Positions 1-9,946 of a DNA stretch of 64,000 nucleotides are shown in pieces; the stretch's first letter is position 1; every line of letters begins with the position of its first letter. Where the stretch lies: positions 29,801 through 93,800 of the forward strand of contig CANRZB010000008.1 of NCBI GenBank assembly GCA_947644195.1, written 5' to 3'. Under the pieces are notes generated by a model that searched no databases, was not told the DNA's origin, and saw only the letters and a list, made by a program, of their open reading frames with translations. A program made the position numbers and the translations under genes. This DNA is from an uncultured Clostridium sp. (GTDB taxonomy: Bacteria; Bacillota; Clostridia; Lachnospirales; Lachnospiraceae).

Positions 1-3000
1 ACAGAAAATAACATTACACCTGCCAAAGAAGCCAAGCAATCCTTCAACTGGCTAGACCGCACCATTACCACCCTGACCCAGAAGGTCGACCTGCTCAAAG
101 CCAAACTGGAAAACCTATTCTCCGTCAAAGCCAAAAACCAAAACCTAAACAAACAGATCAAAGCAGTCAGCAAAGAAGTTAAGGCATATTCCAAAGAAGA
201 AAAAGTTTATACCAGGAAAGCAAAAAGCATTAAATTTTCCGACAAAAATTTAAAAAAGAAAATCGATAACGGACAAATCAAAGGGAAAAACTATGGCCAA
301 TTTGTCAAGGAATATGGCGAAAAAAATGCTCAGCAGATCCAGGAATACATGGATCTCAAAGATAAGGCTGCCACGGCAAAACAGAACAAAGCCCAGGCAA
401 AAAAAACAAAGCGGGAATTAGAAATCCAGAAGGAACAGACCTGGGTCGACCACCATAATGCAAAAAACAGCCAGTATGATGCAGAAATTGAAAACGCTGT
501 CACTGCCAAAGAAAAAAACAAGCTGGAAGACAAAAAAATAAAATCAACAAAAAAATCTTATCAACGCCAGATTAAAGTAGCCAAAAAAACCTATGGGGCA
601 AAATCACCCCAAGTATCTGAATTGAAACAAAAAAAGGACAAAGAAATTCGGGACATCAAAATAGAGAAGCAGGAGAACCTCCAAAACGAGGCAGAAGGAT
701 ACCGGAATCAATTAAATTCCCAAAAAGAGATTGCTGCCACCGCACAAGAAAAAAACTCCTATCTGGCAACCGAAGTCCAATATATTAACAAATCCTACCA
801 GGCGCAGATTGCCATTGCAAAACTACAAAAAAACACTGCCCTGCAATCCCAGCTTGAAGCAGATCTCCAAAAAGAACTCCGCGATAACAAAATCGAGCAG
901 TTGCAAAACCTCTCCGACGAACAATCCGCCCTGTATGACCTAAACCAACAAAGGGAAACAAATGCGGAAGGCGCAGCGGAAAAGAACAAGTTTGAAGCGC
1001 AGAGCCTGGAAAACCTCAAGGCACAATACAGCTATGAAATGCAGATTGCAGGGGAAAAAGGCGACCTGGTAGAACAGGAAAGGCTCCGGCTAGAATTAGA
1101 ACAAAAAACCGAGGAATCTTACCAGCGGCAGATCGACAACATCAAAGAGGAATATGCACTAATCACGGACCTGAATAATGCAAAAAAAGCAACAATCAAC
1201 GCCAAGATAGGCGCATTACAGGCAAATGGATACAATGTCTCTACAGAACTATATGAAGAACAGCAGAAATTAGACCAGGAGAACTATACCAAAACGGTAG
1301 AGGAAATCAATAAAATTTCCCTAAAAATGAAGGATCTAAGTGGTGATGCCCTTACTAAGGCCGAGACCGAATTGGAAACCCTCAAACAGCAGGCATGGGA
1401 ATACCAGAAAGCATGGGCAGAAGTCCAGAAAACGATTAATGAAATCAACCTTGCCAAAATTGAACGCATTGGGACCATGTTAGGCTATCAGTCAGATGAT
1501 TTGAATTACATGCAGGACATCCTCTCTCACAGTGATTTTACACCGTCTGATAAAGAGACGGGTGGACTGACCATGGCGGGACTCGCAAATGCCGCCCTTA
1601 CCTTTGCTAAGATGGGTAATAACAATGATCAGATTGCCAATCTTTATGATCAAATTGCAGAAAAACAAAGGCAGTTAGATTCCGGGGAATACACGGGTCA
1701 CGTTGATGAGTTGGAAGCAGAAATTAATGAACTGATCCAAAAGGCACATGAATTAGAAAAGGCAAATTATGACTCTGGGGAATCAATTAAAACCCTTGTC
1801 ATAGACAGCTTAAATTCTTTAGCAGATGCATTAGATGAAAATATATCCAAGTACAAAGATGCATTACAGGCACAGAAAGACCTCTATGATTACCGCCGGA
1901 AAGTAGCAGACCAGCTCAAATCCATTGCCTCATTGGAAAAACAACTGGGAGCATTACAGGGCAGCGACACAGAAGAGGCACGTGCCAGGATCCAGAAGTT
2001 ACAGATCCAGTTAGAAGAGGAACAGCAGAATTTGAAAGATATGGAATATGACAAGTATCTCCAGGACCAGGAAGAGATCTTAAATAAAGTATCCGAAGAT
2101 TTCCAGGACTTCATTGCTTCCGTAGCTAACATGAGTGTTTCTGAGATATGCAAGGGCGTGGGCGATGTCATTTCAAACAACTTAACTAAAATTACTGCCT
2201 CCATTTCAGAAGCATTTACAGAATCGAGAGAAATTTCTAACATTGCCACCAGTATTAGCGGTTTATCAGATGCAATTAACCAATTACAGTTCAGTGGAAG
2301 AACAAAAAACTGGAAAGACGAAGACGGAAACCTACATTATGAATATACAGATAATATCGGTAACTTAACCCATATCACGAAGGACAATCAAGGTAACGTG
2401 ATTAGTGTGACCGAAAATGGCCAACAAGTCAACATTCCCCAAAAAACAGTTACGAGTACAGAAGCTGGAACTACTTTCAACAATGAGAGACAAAAAGTTA
2501 TAGATATCATTAATACTTACGATAAATACGCACTGGGAAGATCATCGGATTATAATACCAGCCTCCTATTACAGTATTTAAAATTTGAATTTGGAAAAAC
2601 GCCAACCAAAGAGCAAGAAGCAGCATTGCTCCAAACACTTGGTGTAACAAATGAAGACGATGCTATTCGAAAATTGGTAAGTATGGGATTCTATGATAGC
2701 AACAACCCAAACCCATATATTCCAGAAAATACTTTCATACCATTTTTAATTTCACAGAAATTGAATGTTGATCCCAAACTTCTAGCTAAACTCCGTGAAT
2801 TACAAGGCTTCTCCCAAGGCGGCATTGCCACTCAACTCAACAAAATTGCACTTGCCAACGGCGACGACGGCTGGGCAACCCTGAAACGTGGTGAAAGTGT
2901 ATTAACCCCTACCCAAACAGAACAGTTCCGGAAACTAACCGAGAATCTCGTCCCACTCAACACCATTGCCGAATCTATTACGTCCCTGCCAAGCAATCCC

Positions 3001-3192
3001 GTTCCAGTACGTCACTCCCCTGCTTCCAACACTGTGGTCCGCAGCGTCGACATTCATCTGGACGGCAGCCATGTCATGGATGTGGAAACTTTCATCAAAA
3101 CATTACATAATCCAAAAGTCTTAAAAGAAGTCAGTAATGGTGTATCTAGTCAGGTAAATACCATGATGAGCAACAAGCTAGGAAGATTTTAA
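1..3192 (+). CDS. Phage tail tape measure protein (5' end outside window)
   Basis: The ORF track begins at an internal Met (349), but the frame is open from base 1, so at least 1063 residues are visible and the true start lies upstream. The protein is a very long Lys/Glu/Gln-rich coiled coil for roughly the first 650 visible residues, followed by a mixed region and a C-terminal stretch with SQGGIATQ, GDDGWATLKRGESVLTP and a final LGRF. A Gly-Gly-Ile element followed by a '(K)RGESVLTP' signature is characteristic of the C-termini of tape measure proteins of siphophage tails. Such proteins set tail length and end up in the tail lumen. It is first in a collinear tail module (Dit and tail-associated protein follow), which supports the call. 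Poly-lysine codon runs make the region very A-rich. It could belong to an active prophage, a defective one or a tailocin; the window cannot decide. Confidence 0.85.
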   Translation, partial: TENNITPAKEAKQSFNWLDRTITTLTQKVDLLKAKLENLFSVKAKNQNLNKQIKAVSKEVKAYSKEEKVYTRKAKSIKFSDKNLKKKIDNGQIKGKNYGQFVKEYGEKNAQQIQEYMDLKDKAATAKQNKAQAKKTKRELEIQKEQTWVDHHNAKNSQYDAEIENAVTAKEKNKLEDKKIKSTKKSYQRQIKVAKKTYGAKSPQVSELKQKKDKEIRDIKIEKQENLQNEAEGYRNQLNSQKEIAATAQEKNSYLATEVQYINKSYQAQIAIAKLQKNTALQSQLEADLQKELRDNKIEQLQNLSDEQSALYDLNQQRETNAEGAAEKNKFEAQSLENLKAQYSYEMQIAGEKGDLVEQERLRLELEQKTEESYQRQIDNIKEEYALITDLNNAKKATINAKIGALQANGYNVSTELYEEQQKLDQENYTKTVEEINKISLKMKDLSGDALTKAETELETLKQQAWEYQKAWAEVQKTINEINLAKIERIGTMLGYQSDDLNYMQDILSHSDFTPSDKETGGLTMAGLANAALTFAKMGNNNDQIANLYDQIAEKQRQLDSGEYTGHVDELEAEINELIQKAHELEKANYDSGESIKTLVIDSLNSLADALDENISKYKDALQAQKDLYDYRRKVADQLKSIASLEKQLGALQGSDTEEARARIQKLQIQLEEEQQNLKDMEYDKYLQDQEEILNKVSEDFQDFIASVANMSVSEICKGVGDVISNNLTKITASISEAFTESREISNIATSISGLSDAINQLQFSGRTKNWKDEDGNLHYEYTDNIGNLTHITKDNQGNVISVTENGQQVNIPQKTVTSTEAGTTFNNERQKVIDIINTYDKYALGRSSDYNTSLLLQYLKFEFGKTPTKEQEAALLQTLGVTNEDDAIRKLVSMGFYDSNNPNPYIPENTFIPFLISQKLNVDPKLLAKLRELQGFSQGGIATQLNKIALANGDDGWATLKRGESVLTPTQTEQFRKLTENLVPLNTIAESITSLPSNPVPVRHSPASNTVVRSVDIHLDGSHVMDVETFIKTLHNPKVLKEVSNGVSSQVNTMMSNKLGRF

Positions 3193-3212
3193 ACAATCAC
3201 AACGGTGCATCT

Positions 3213-3254
3213 CAGTCCATGTCAGATCATAAAGTAATACTCTGACATGGACTG
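3213..3254 (+). terminator. Perfect 14-bp inverted repeat after the tape measure gene
   Basis: CAGTCCATGTCAGA and TCTGACATGGACTG form a perfect 14-bp stem around a 14-nt loop, 21 bases after the tape measure stop codon. Only TTTAT follows, so termination would be partial. It could instead be an RNA-processing or stability hairpin between tail genes. Confidence 0.55.
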
Positions 3255-3290
3255 TTTATGACAAAGAACCCACGCAAAGGAGGAAAAAAC

Positions 3291-3596
3291 ATGACTTTAA
3301 AAAGAAAAATCAAGCGCTTAGAAAAACAAAACGACCACCTGCGCAGAGAAAACCATGACCTGGGAAACCAAATTCCATCTTCAGAATATGCTGATAAAAT
3401 AGACCGTTCTTTGGAGCGGTTTGAACACATCAATGATGATTTAATGCAGTTATACCTAGAACTTCATAAAAACCAGAGACTGCGCATACACACTTATTGG
3501 AAATACCGTTTTGCAATATTTCGAATCAAACTACTGCAATGGTGCAAACGGCAATTTGCCCCATCATCCTTTGGTGGAAAACAACAATCATCATAA
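3291..3596 (+). CDS. Small coiled-coil phage protein, function unknown
   Basis: The tracked ORF starts at 3258, but a strong AAAGGAGG lies just before the ATG at 3291 (MTLKRKIK), giving 101 residues. The N-terminal half is a highly charged coiled coil (KRLEKQNDHLRRENHDLGNQ) and the C-terminal half is basic and aromatic. It lies between the tape measure and distal tail genes, where some phages carry small tail-assembly proteins. No family is recognised, and a chaperone or structural role would be a guess from position only. Confidence 0.65.
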   Translation: MTLKRKIKRLEKQNDHLRRENHDLGNQIPSSEYADKIDRSLERFEHINDDLMQLYLELHKNQRLRIHTYWKYRFAIFRIKLLQWCKRQFAPSSFGGKQQSS

Positions 3597-3645
3597 TACA
3601 ATACAAAATCCTATCAATTAAATTACAACACAAGGAGGAAAACCC

Positions 3646-4584
3646 ATGTATGCAGAAGCATTTGAATTTAACGGTGTAAATTCCCGGGATGCGGGGATAT
3701 GCATTTTGAATTTTGATGGATTTAACACCGATGGCACAGCATCTGTCGGAGACGAAATCCAATTTATCACAAGCCGGCCAGCACATTCTGAGCGTCTTAA
3801 CTTTCATGGATCCAATAGGGAACAGACCTTAACATTAACTTTCCAGGTTGGCAAAGATCCTACCTCTGCTATCGACATGGAATTTACCAGATCTGAGCTG
3901 GCATTTCTAAAAGCCTGGCTGGAGAGACGTGACGGCTACCATTTTCTACGCTTTTTTCAGAAAGGATATGAAGACACTTATTTTTACTGCCAGATCCATA
4001 TAGAATGGATCCGCATTAATAGCATGATCGTTGGTGCTGAATTATCTGTGACCTGTAACGCTCCCTATGGATACAGTGGGATTCAGGGCATTGATGTCGA
4101 ATTAACAGACGGAAAGAATAGTTTTATCGTCTACAATGACAGTGATAAGCAGGGTGGTTTGGAAATTGACCAGATAGAAATCGGAATTACCGAAGGAAAC
4201 GATTGTACCCTGACCCTGACGAACCAGTTGGAAAATATCTATACCTTAGCTGGACAGAATACCTCCGGTACAGGCAGAAACCACGTTACCCAGATCCAGC
4301 ATTGCAACCGGGGAGAACAGATTATCATTGATGGATTACACCACAGTATTTCCACCTCTAAAGAACACCAACACAACCATACGAACGGTTCCATCAGCGA
4401 GGATTTTAATTTCTGTTATCCTCGTCTCATCAATATTTCCACAAATCTTCCATTGCTCAATTATATCCCGTCTAATGATAATTACCCTTCCTATGACGAA
4501 AACCGAATCAACCGCTTTACAGTAACCGGCGCACCCTGCCATGTTACCTTTGCCTACCGAACGATAAGGAGTGTGATGCCATAA
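3646..4584 (+). CDS. Phage distal tail protein (Dit-like)
   Basis: The 312-residue protein begins MYAEAFEFNGVNSRDAGI after an AAGGAGG site. The N-terminal 'F-NGVNSRDAGICILNF' stretch, the 'HSERLNFHGSNREQTLTLTFQVG' segment and the 'FLKAWLERRDGYHFLRFFQ' segment match the usual pattern of siphovirus-type tail component/Dit proteins, which form the hexameric hub at the tail tip joining tail tube and baseplate. Its place immediately after the tape measure region and before a large tail-associated protein is the canonical order. The stop codon overlaps the next start by one base (TAATG), implying translational coupling. The C-terminal third is variable and could hold a carbohydrate-binding insertion; I do not recognise one. 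Confidence 0.8.
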   Translation: MYAEAFEFNGVNSRDAGICILNFDGFNTDGTASVGDEIQFITSRPAHSERLNFHGSNREQTLTLTFQVGKDPTSAIDMEFTRSELAFLKAWLERRDGYHFLRFFQKGYEDTYFYCQIHIEWIRINSMIVGAELSVTCNAPYGYSGIQGIDVELTDGKNSFIVYNDSDKQGGLEIDQIEIGITEGNDCTLTLTNQLENIYTLAGQNTSGTGRNHVTQIQHCNRGEQIIIDGLHHSISTSKEHQHNHTNGSISEDFNFCYPRLINISTNLPLLNYIPSNDNYPSYDENRINRFTVTGAPCHVTFAYRTIRSVMP

Positions 4585-7500
4585 TGAACCCATTTCAGAT
4601 CAACAGAGACCGAACGATTGACCAGGATGCAATATTCCTGGTTGATCGTCTATTCCATCCCATCCAGAACGGAGAAATCTATCCCGTATCCGATTTAAAG
4701 GTCACAGCAAACTTAAATAATAACTGGGAATGTCAGTTTACCGTATACCGAGAAACCGACGGTATTCCAAATCCTCTCTGGAATCAGATTACCGACCTGG
4801 CATTAATCAAGATAGAACATCGAGGAATCTTTGAACTGGAAGCCCCTGTTACCGATGAAGCCGGCACCTTCAAACAGTGTAGCGGCAAATCTATCTGTGA
4901 AGCAGAGACCAGCCAGACCTTAATAACCTTAGAAATCAATACCGAAGATGACATCAGCAGAGAAAGCAGGACTAATCCGGCAGATACCTATTATGAAGAA
5001 TTTCCCACCATTTTCTACCGGGATATTAATGACATCAGCGTATTCAATCATTTAAAAAATTCCCACCATGCCGCTTTGCTTAAAGCTCTTCGTGATGATG
5101 AAAAAAGGGAAATCCTGCGAAAATCTTCCCTGCTCCACCGTATCTTCTCCGAAATGCCGGAATATGCAGAGAACATTAACGGGGAAAACATAGACGATTC
5201 CCTCAAAAGCCTTCAATATACCTTTTCCTGGAGCGGTACCTCTGTCTATGAGATCTGCCAGGACATTGCAGAAGAAATCCAGTGCATTTTTATCTTTGAC
5301 CGATTCCGTCGTTCCTTTGAGGTACGTGATTTAAAAGACCATTGCGAAATAGATGGATGCCGTGATATCCAGGATGGAATCTGCCCTATCTGCCAAAAAA
5401 ATGGAACAACGCCAAAAATCTCTTCCTTTGGTGAATATTCTGGGGTAGAAATAGACACCTATAACCTGGCGGAAACCATTACTCTGTCCGGAAACAAGGA
5501 CTCCGTAAAAAACTACTTTAAAATTGAAGGTGCAGATGACATCATTACCAACCGAATCTCTAACCGTCTCATTGGAAACGGTTACCTCTGGAAAACCGGG
5601 TCATTACAGCGCTCCCAAATGTCAAAAGAATTACTCGCCGCCTTGGAGGAACGGGAGCGGATGATGACAGAAAACTATGACGCAGGGTCTCCATACCAGA
5701 ATATCCAGGATGAATATAATCAACTCTGGGACCAATGGAATACACTGGAACAGCAGATCCTTGAATACCAATCAGGAATGATGCCCAGCCCGGAAACTGC
5801 TGACAAAAAAGCGGAGGACATCTTCGAATACCTTTTTGGTACAGACGGCAAAATTAATTCTGCCTATGCAAGCAATCAGTTTCAAACAGCCAGCCAGATA
5901 GCAGATTCTGTAATGAATTATGCCAAATTGCTGATCTCTACGGGACACACGCTAGAATATGATAGTCTGACTTATCAGACAGAAACCTGGGAGGGACATG
6001 AAAATATAGTTACCTCCATAACATTCCAACCACACATATATTTGGACGGGCACTATTTGGACGAACAGAATTCTATTGATACACAGAACTCTGAAAATGA
6101 TCAAAAGAAACCCAAATATGCGGATGAATATCCTACGCAAAATCCCATCAGCATTACCTTAAAGGTTATTCCAGGATACCACATAACAACGAAGGATGAG
6201 GATGGAAAATCCATATATACGACAGAATACTATAATTATCTCCGTCACATTCTGGATACTGCCATGGCGAAATCTGACATTACCGACGAGATCTTGACCA
6301 TGGATCCAGCTACTCCACATAATATCAGCCCGGAAGCAACTTCTTTTACAGATCCCAATACCCAGGAGATACATCCTTTGCCTTCCACTCATTACTCCAA
6401 ATACTGTTACAATCGGCTGGATTCTTTCTGTAAATCCTTTACATCCTGCACCACTGTATTATCCAAGGAAAATGGGAAAATATCGACCAAAGGAGAAACC
6501 GTTGACATATTAAATTATCTGAAACCGGACGGCAGCACATCTTCTAATATCCAGGCGGATTTACTTGGAAAATATCAACAATATATCGAACTTCTCTCCG
6601 CCCGGATGCAATGGCTAAATTTCCAGATTTCCAGCTGGAAAACAGATCAGGAAACACTCATGGAGCGAATCCAGGAAATCAAGAAAATCTGCGACATGGA
6701 GTATTGTTTGGTCCAATATGCCCGCAAAAACAATCCAAAGCAAAATCTCTGGCATGAACTTTGTTCTTTCAAAAGGCAGGACACCTACCGCAATGAGAAT
6801 TTTGCCGGAGAAGGTATCAGCGAAGCTGATCTGATGCAAAACGTAGAGGATCTCCTAAAACGCGCCGAGGAAGAAATCGAATCTGCCTGTAATATTACCT
6901 ACTCTGCCACTGCCACCATCGGCAATCTTTTAGTCATGCCCGAATTTAAACCCTTCTGGAACAAATTTGATCTGGGCAACTATATACACATGGTCATTGA
7001 CGGACAGATCCATACCATGAGGCTGACCGGAATTACTTATGACTACAGCGATCTCTCGCACTGTTCTGTAGAATTTTCCGATGTGATACGGAAAACCAAT
7101 AGTAAGACGGAAGAAATTGCTAATATTTTATCCAAAGCTACTTCTCTTGCTTCCAGTGCAAAAACTCTGTCACGTCAGGCAGAGCAGGGAAAAGAGGCAA
7201 AGCTTACCATAGATGCCATCAAAAATGACGCCCTCAATCTCGCCCATTCCAAAATCATCACAGCAGACGACCAGGACTTTACCATAGATCAATATGGCAT
7301 CACAGGTAAATACACAAATCCTGTATCCGGAGAGGTCTCAAGCGAACAGATCCGAATCATCAATAACCTTCTGTGCTTTACCGATGATAACTGGCAGCAT
7401 ACCCAAACTGCTCTAGGAAAAATCCAGTACCAGAACCCGGAAACCAATCAATATGAAACGAAATATGGCTTGATTGCAGACACTCTCATCGGCAATTTGA

Positions 7501-9116
7501 TCCTTGGTGAAAAACTAATGATCCAAGATATAAATGGCTCTGTACAGATTGACGGAAACGGTATTTTACTGGATAGCGGCGCTATTCATTGGAAAAATGA
7601 GATCCCTCCCAAGGAGATTCAAGATTTAGATCAAGAGCTGACATCTTTCCGAACAAATCTCAACCTTGCCTTGGGAACCACAACGATTTCATCTGACTCT
7701 GTCATTTCCCCAAAAATTGGCGGCGGGTATGCCTATTTTGTAGATGGTAATAACTCCATCTTATTGAATCCACATTCAGAACCTGTACCTAATTGCAGTG
7801 GAACTACCAGCGCTAAAGATGAAATGTTCCATATTATCAGTAACAACAAGTCGCTCTTAACTGTAAACAAATCAGGGAGTCTTCAATTGGGATTTGGTGA
7901 ACTGGGTAAAACAGATACTGTCCTGTTTTCTCCTACGGGCATTACTTCTCGTGAAATCATTGCCGGTTCCTCTGGAGAAAATAAATGGGCTATGACTGCA
8001 AATAATCACTTTGGAGTAACCACGGATGGCGAATTATATGCTGAAAAGGCTAATATTACAGGAAAAATCACAGCCACTTCCGGCATTTTCTCCGGACAGA
8101 TCACTTCGAATGACATTAATATGACAGGCGGTAATCTGTATCTTCCGATCAATACTGACAACAAGGAAACGGCTGACAGTGAAAAAATCATTGTATCCAC
8201 AAATGGAATTGAATCTACGGAAGGTATCCTACTTTCCGGACATAAAAACATTAATTCTGATGACAGCAATAGCACAAAAAAATATATTAATATCAGCTTA
8301 CAAACGGACGAGTCTTCTTTCACCTTCCAAAAAGATGTGACCTATCAATTTAGCATCCAAACAACGGCTACTCTCGGATTTTATTCCTCATTTGTCCATG
8401 GATTATTGGGAAATAGCAGTGAAATAAATCCATCCAGTAATGGGTTACATTCTTTTCAATGTATCAAGAAAGATATCCATACCTTTGTTATCTTTTTCAA
8501 GGGGAATGGCTCCTCTTATTCCCATTTATGTCTACTAATCCCAGATGCAGAAGATTATAGTTATAACCATCAAATATCATTTCAGGCCTTCAAAACAAAT
8601 CTCAATGCATCTAATGTGTCTATCTCCCCTAATAAAATAGAGGTATGTCATTCCGACTTAAATTCTGTTATAAAATCTGAATTACATAATGACAGTATTT
8701 CTTTTACAAACGGTAATTATGGAGGCAAATTATCCTTTGACGCCTCGGGAGAATTATCTTCTAACACCAAAATCCATGCTCCCAACCTTCAGGAAAAAGA
8801 GTGGGCTCAGATTTATTATTATCATGGAAATTTTAAAAATATTTCAACATCCAGTGTTTTTAGCATAGCAACAGAACTAATAATACAGATCAGTGCGTTT
8901 GACTCAAACGGAAACCTTGCGGCTTATACTTGGTACGTAAATCCAGATACCATATCATCCCCTGCAGGAATCCACCTTCTCTCAGGATATAAAACAGGAA
9001 ATTTTGAAGGTTTTGCAGAAGTTTTATTAGGACGAGATATTGCCAGTATTCAAAAATTAATAGTATCAAACACAGATCTCACAAACCAAGCAAAGTTAAC
9101 AATCAGTTATCGTTAA
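4584..9116 (+). CDS. Tail-associated/tail-spike protein (Tal-like minor structural protein)
   Basis: A 1510-residue protein starting at the ATG that overlaps the Dit stop, with AAGGAG ahead of it. The N-terminal roughly 500 residues resemble the prophage tail endopeptidase/Tal hub fold (a shared early segment 'LVDRLFHPIQNGEIYPVSDLKV', then long alpha/beta stretches). A central helical region is followed by 'SVEFSDVIRKTNSKTEEI', a motif I associate with minor structural proteins of Clostridia phages, and by beta-rich C-terminal modules ('ILLDSGAIHWKN', 'ELYAEKANITGKI') typical of receptor-contacting tail-tip proteins. Around residues 250-275 there is a CEIDGC...CPIC arrangement that could bind metal. 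It probably forms the tail tip and contacts the cell surface. I see no convincing catalytic motif for a peptidoglycan hydrolase. Confidence 0.75.
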   Translation: MNPFQINRDRTIDQDAIFLVDRLFHPIQNGEIYPVSDLKVTANLNNNWECQFTVYRETDGIPNPLWNQITDLALIKIEHRGIFELEAPVTDEAGTFKQCSGKSICEAETSQTLITLEINTEDDISRESRTNPADTYYEEFPTIFYRDINDISVFNHLKNSHHAALLKALRDDEKREILRKSSLLHRIFSEMPEYAENINGENIDDSLKSLQYTFSWSGTSVYEICQDIAEEIQCIFIFDRFRRSFEVRDLKDHCEIDGCRDIQDGICPICQKNGTTPKISSFGEYSGVEIDTYNLAETITLSGNKDSVKNYFKIEGADDIITNRISNRLIGNGYLWKTGSLQRSQMSKELLAALEERERMMTENYDAGSPYQNIQDEYNQLWDQWNTLEQQILEYQSGMMPSPETADKKAEDIFEYLFGTDGKINSAYASNQFQTASQIADSVMNYAKLLISTGHTLEYDSLTYQTETWEGHENIVTSITFQPHIYLDGHYLDEQNSIDTQNSENDQKKPKYADEYPTQNPISITLKVIPGYHITTKDEDGKSIYTTEYYNYLRHILDTAMAKSDITDEILTMDPATPHNISPEATSFTDPNTQEIHPLPSTHYSKYCYNRLDSFCKSFTSCTTVLSKENGKISTKGETVDILNYLKPDGSTSSNIQADLLGKYQQYIELLSARMQWLNFQISSWKTDQETLMERIQEIKKICDMEYCLVQYARKNNPKQNLWHELCSFKRQDTYRNENFAGEGISEADLMQNVEDLLKRAEEEIESACNITYSATATIGNLLVMPEFKPFWNKFDLGNYIHMVIDGQIHTMRLTGITYDYSDLSHCSVEFSDVIRKTNSKTEEIANILSKATSLASSAKTLSRQAEQGKEAKLTIDAIKNDALNLAHSKIITADDQDFTIDQYGITGKYTNPVSGEVSSEQIRIINNLLCFTDDNWQHTQTALGKIQYQNPETNQYETKYGLIADTLIGNLILGEKLMIQDINGSVQIDGNGILLDSGAIHWKNEIPPKEIQDLDQELTSFRTNLNLALGTTTISSDSVISPKIGGGYAYFVDGNNSILLNPHSEPVPNCSGTTSAKDEMFHIISNNKSLLTVNKSGSLQLGFGELGKTDTVLFSPTGITSREIIAGSSGENKWAMTANNHFGVTTDGELYAEKANITGKITATSGIFSGQITSNDINMTGGNLYLPINTDNKETADSEKIIVSTNGIESTEGILLSGHKNINSDDSNSTKKYINISLQTDESSFTFQKDVTYQFSIQTTATLGFYSSFVHGLLGNSSEINPSSNGLHSFQCIKKDIHTFVIFFKGNGSSYSHLCLLIPDAEDYSYNHQISFQAFKTNLNASNVSISPNKIEVCHSDLNSVIKSELHNDSISFTNGNYGGKLSFDASGELSSNTKIHAPNLQEKEWAQIYYYHGNFKNISTSSVFSIATELIIQISAFDSNGNLAAYTWYVNPDTISSPAGIHLLSGYKTGNFEGFAEVLLGRDIASIQKLIVSNTDLTNQAKLTISYR

Positions 9117-9142
9117 TTCATGCAGAAAGGCAGGTTACCAAC

Positions 9143-9403
9143 ATGGAAATTATCGAGGAAAAACAAATTGAACATCTTGTAAAAAACGGTGTGATCATTG
9201 CAACACAGGAATACTTACTAAGAGATAATGAAACCAGACAAAAGATTGGAGAGGTGATGAGAGAATCTTACGGAAACTGGAACAGTGACCGCGAGCGTCT
9301 AACACAAAAGGAACCTCCTGAAATTGTCCATGCTGTCATGGCAATCTGGGGAGATGTTCCTTTGATTGAGGAACCTAAAAACACTTCTGATTCCCTAAAT
9401 TGA
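9143..9403 (+). CDS. Small phage protein, function unknown
   Basis: An 86-residue acidic protein (MEIIEEKQIEHLVKNG) preceded by AGAAAGGCAGG and placed between the tail-tip gene and the holin. It has no membrane segment or signal peptide and looks mostly helical. The central 'SYGNWNSDRERLTQKEPPEIVHAVMAIWGDVP' stretch is distinctive, but I do not recognise the family. Same strand, tight spacing and a clear ribosome binding site support it as a real gene. Confidence 0.65.
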   Translation: MEIIEEKQIEHLVKNGVIIATQEYLLRDNETRQKIGEVMRESYGNWNSDRERLTQKEPPEIVHAVMAIWGDVPLIEEPKNTSDSLN

Positions 9404-9465
9404 TATAAAAGAAATTCTCCCCTAAGATCCTTTCCATTTATTTCCCTAACCAAAAGGAGGAACTC

Positions 9466-9921
9466 ATGAAAGCATTTAATGACGCCTATAACCTGGCAGC
9501 GGGATTTATCGTCTCTATTATGACTGCCATCTTTGGCATTTACTGGTATATTTTTGCAGCCTACCTATTATTTAATATTCTGGATTGGCTGACCGGGTGG
9601 TACCGATCACGCAAAATTAAAAAAGAAAGTTCGCGCGAAGGGCTACTGGGAATTCTCAAAAAATTGGGCTACTGGATTATCATTGCAGTAGCCTTTCTGA
9701 TGTCAGATGTTTTTGTTCATCTCGGAAATGATATTCTCGGCATCAATCTAAACTTTTTAATGATGATTGGCTGGTTCACTCTAGCCTGTCTCATGGTAAA
9801 CGAAGTTCGGTCTATCTTAGAAAATCTGGTGGAATGTGGTTACCACGTTCCTTCGGTACTCATTGACGGGCTGGATGTCGCAGATCAGATTATTAATCAG
9901 GAACATGAAGATATAGAATAA
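9466..9921 (+). CDS. Phage holin (toxin secretion/phage lysis holin family)
   Basis: A 151-residue membrane protein behind AAAGGAGG. Two hydrophobic segments lie near residues 8-45 ('YNLAAGFIVSIMTAIFGIYW', then 'FAAYLLFNILDWLTGWY'), followed by a basic loop (RSRKIKKESSREG) and two more at about 66-90 and 95-117. The 'D-LTGW..S.K..ES SREGL..GI.KKLG' pattern is that of the family 4 (Phage_holin_4_1) holins of Firmicutes phages, which permeabilise the membrane to release lysin. It sits between the tail-tip gene and the BppU gene. Unusually, no endolysin gene follows it in the window. Confidence 0.85.
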   Translation: MKAFNDAYNLAAGFIVSIMTAIFGIYWYIFAAYLLFNILDWLTGWYRSRKIKKESSREGLLGILKKLGYWIIIAVAFLMSDVFVHLGNDILGINLNFLMMIGWFTLACLMVNEVRSILENLVECGYHVPSVLIDGLDVADQIINQEHEDIE

Positions 9922-9946
9922 CGGAAAAACAAGGAGGTAACCATCC

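Noticed and set aside
26-3192. Tape measure gene as a host coiled-coil or SMC-like protein
   Set aside because: No Walker motifs, and the C-terminal GGI/RGESVLTP signature with the following Dit gene fix it as a tail protein.
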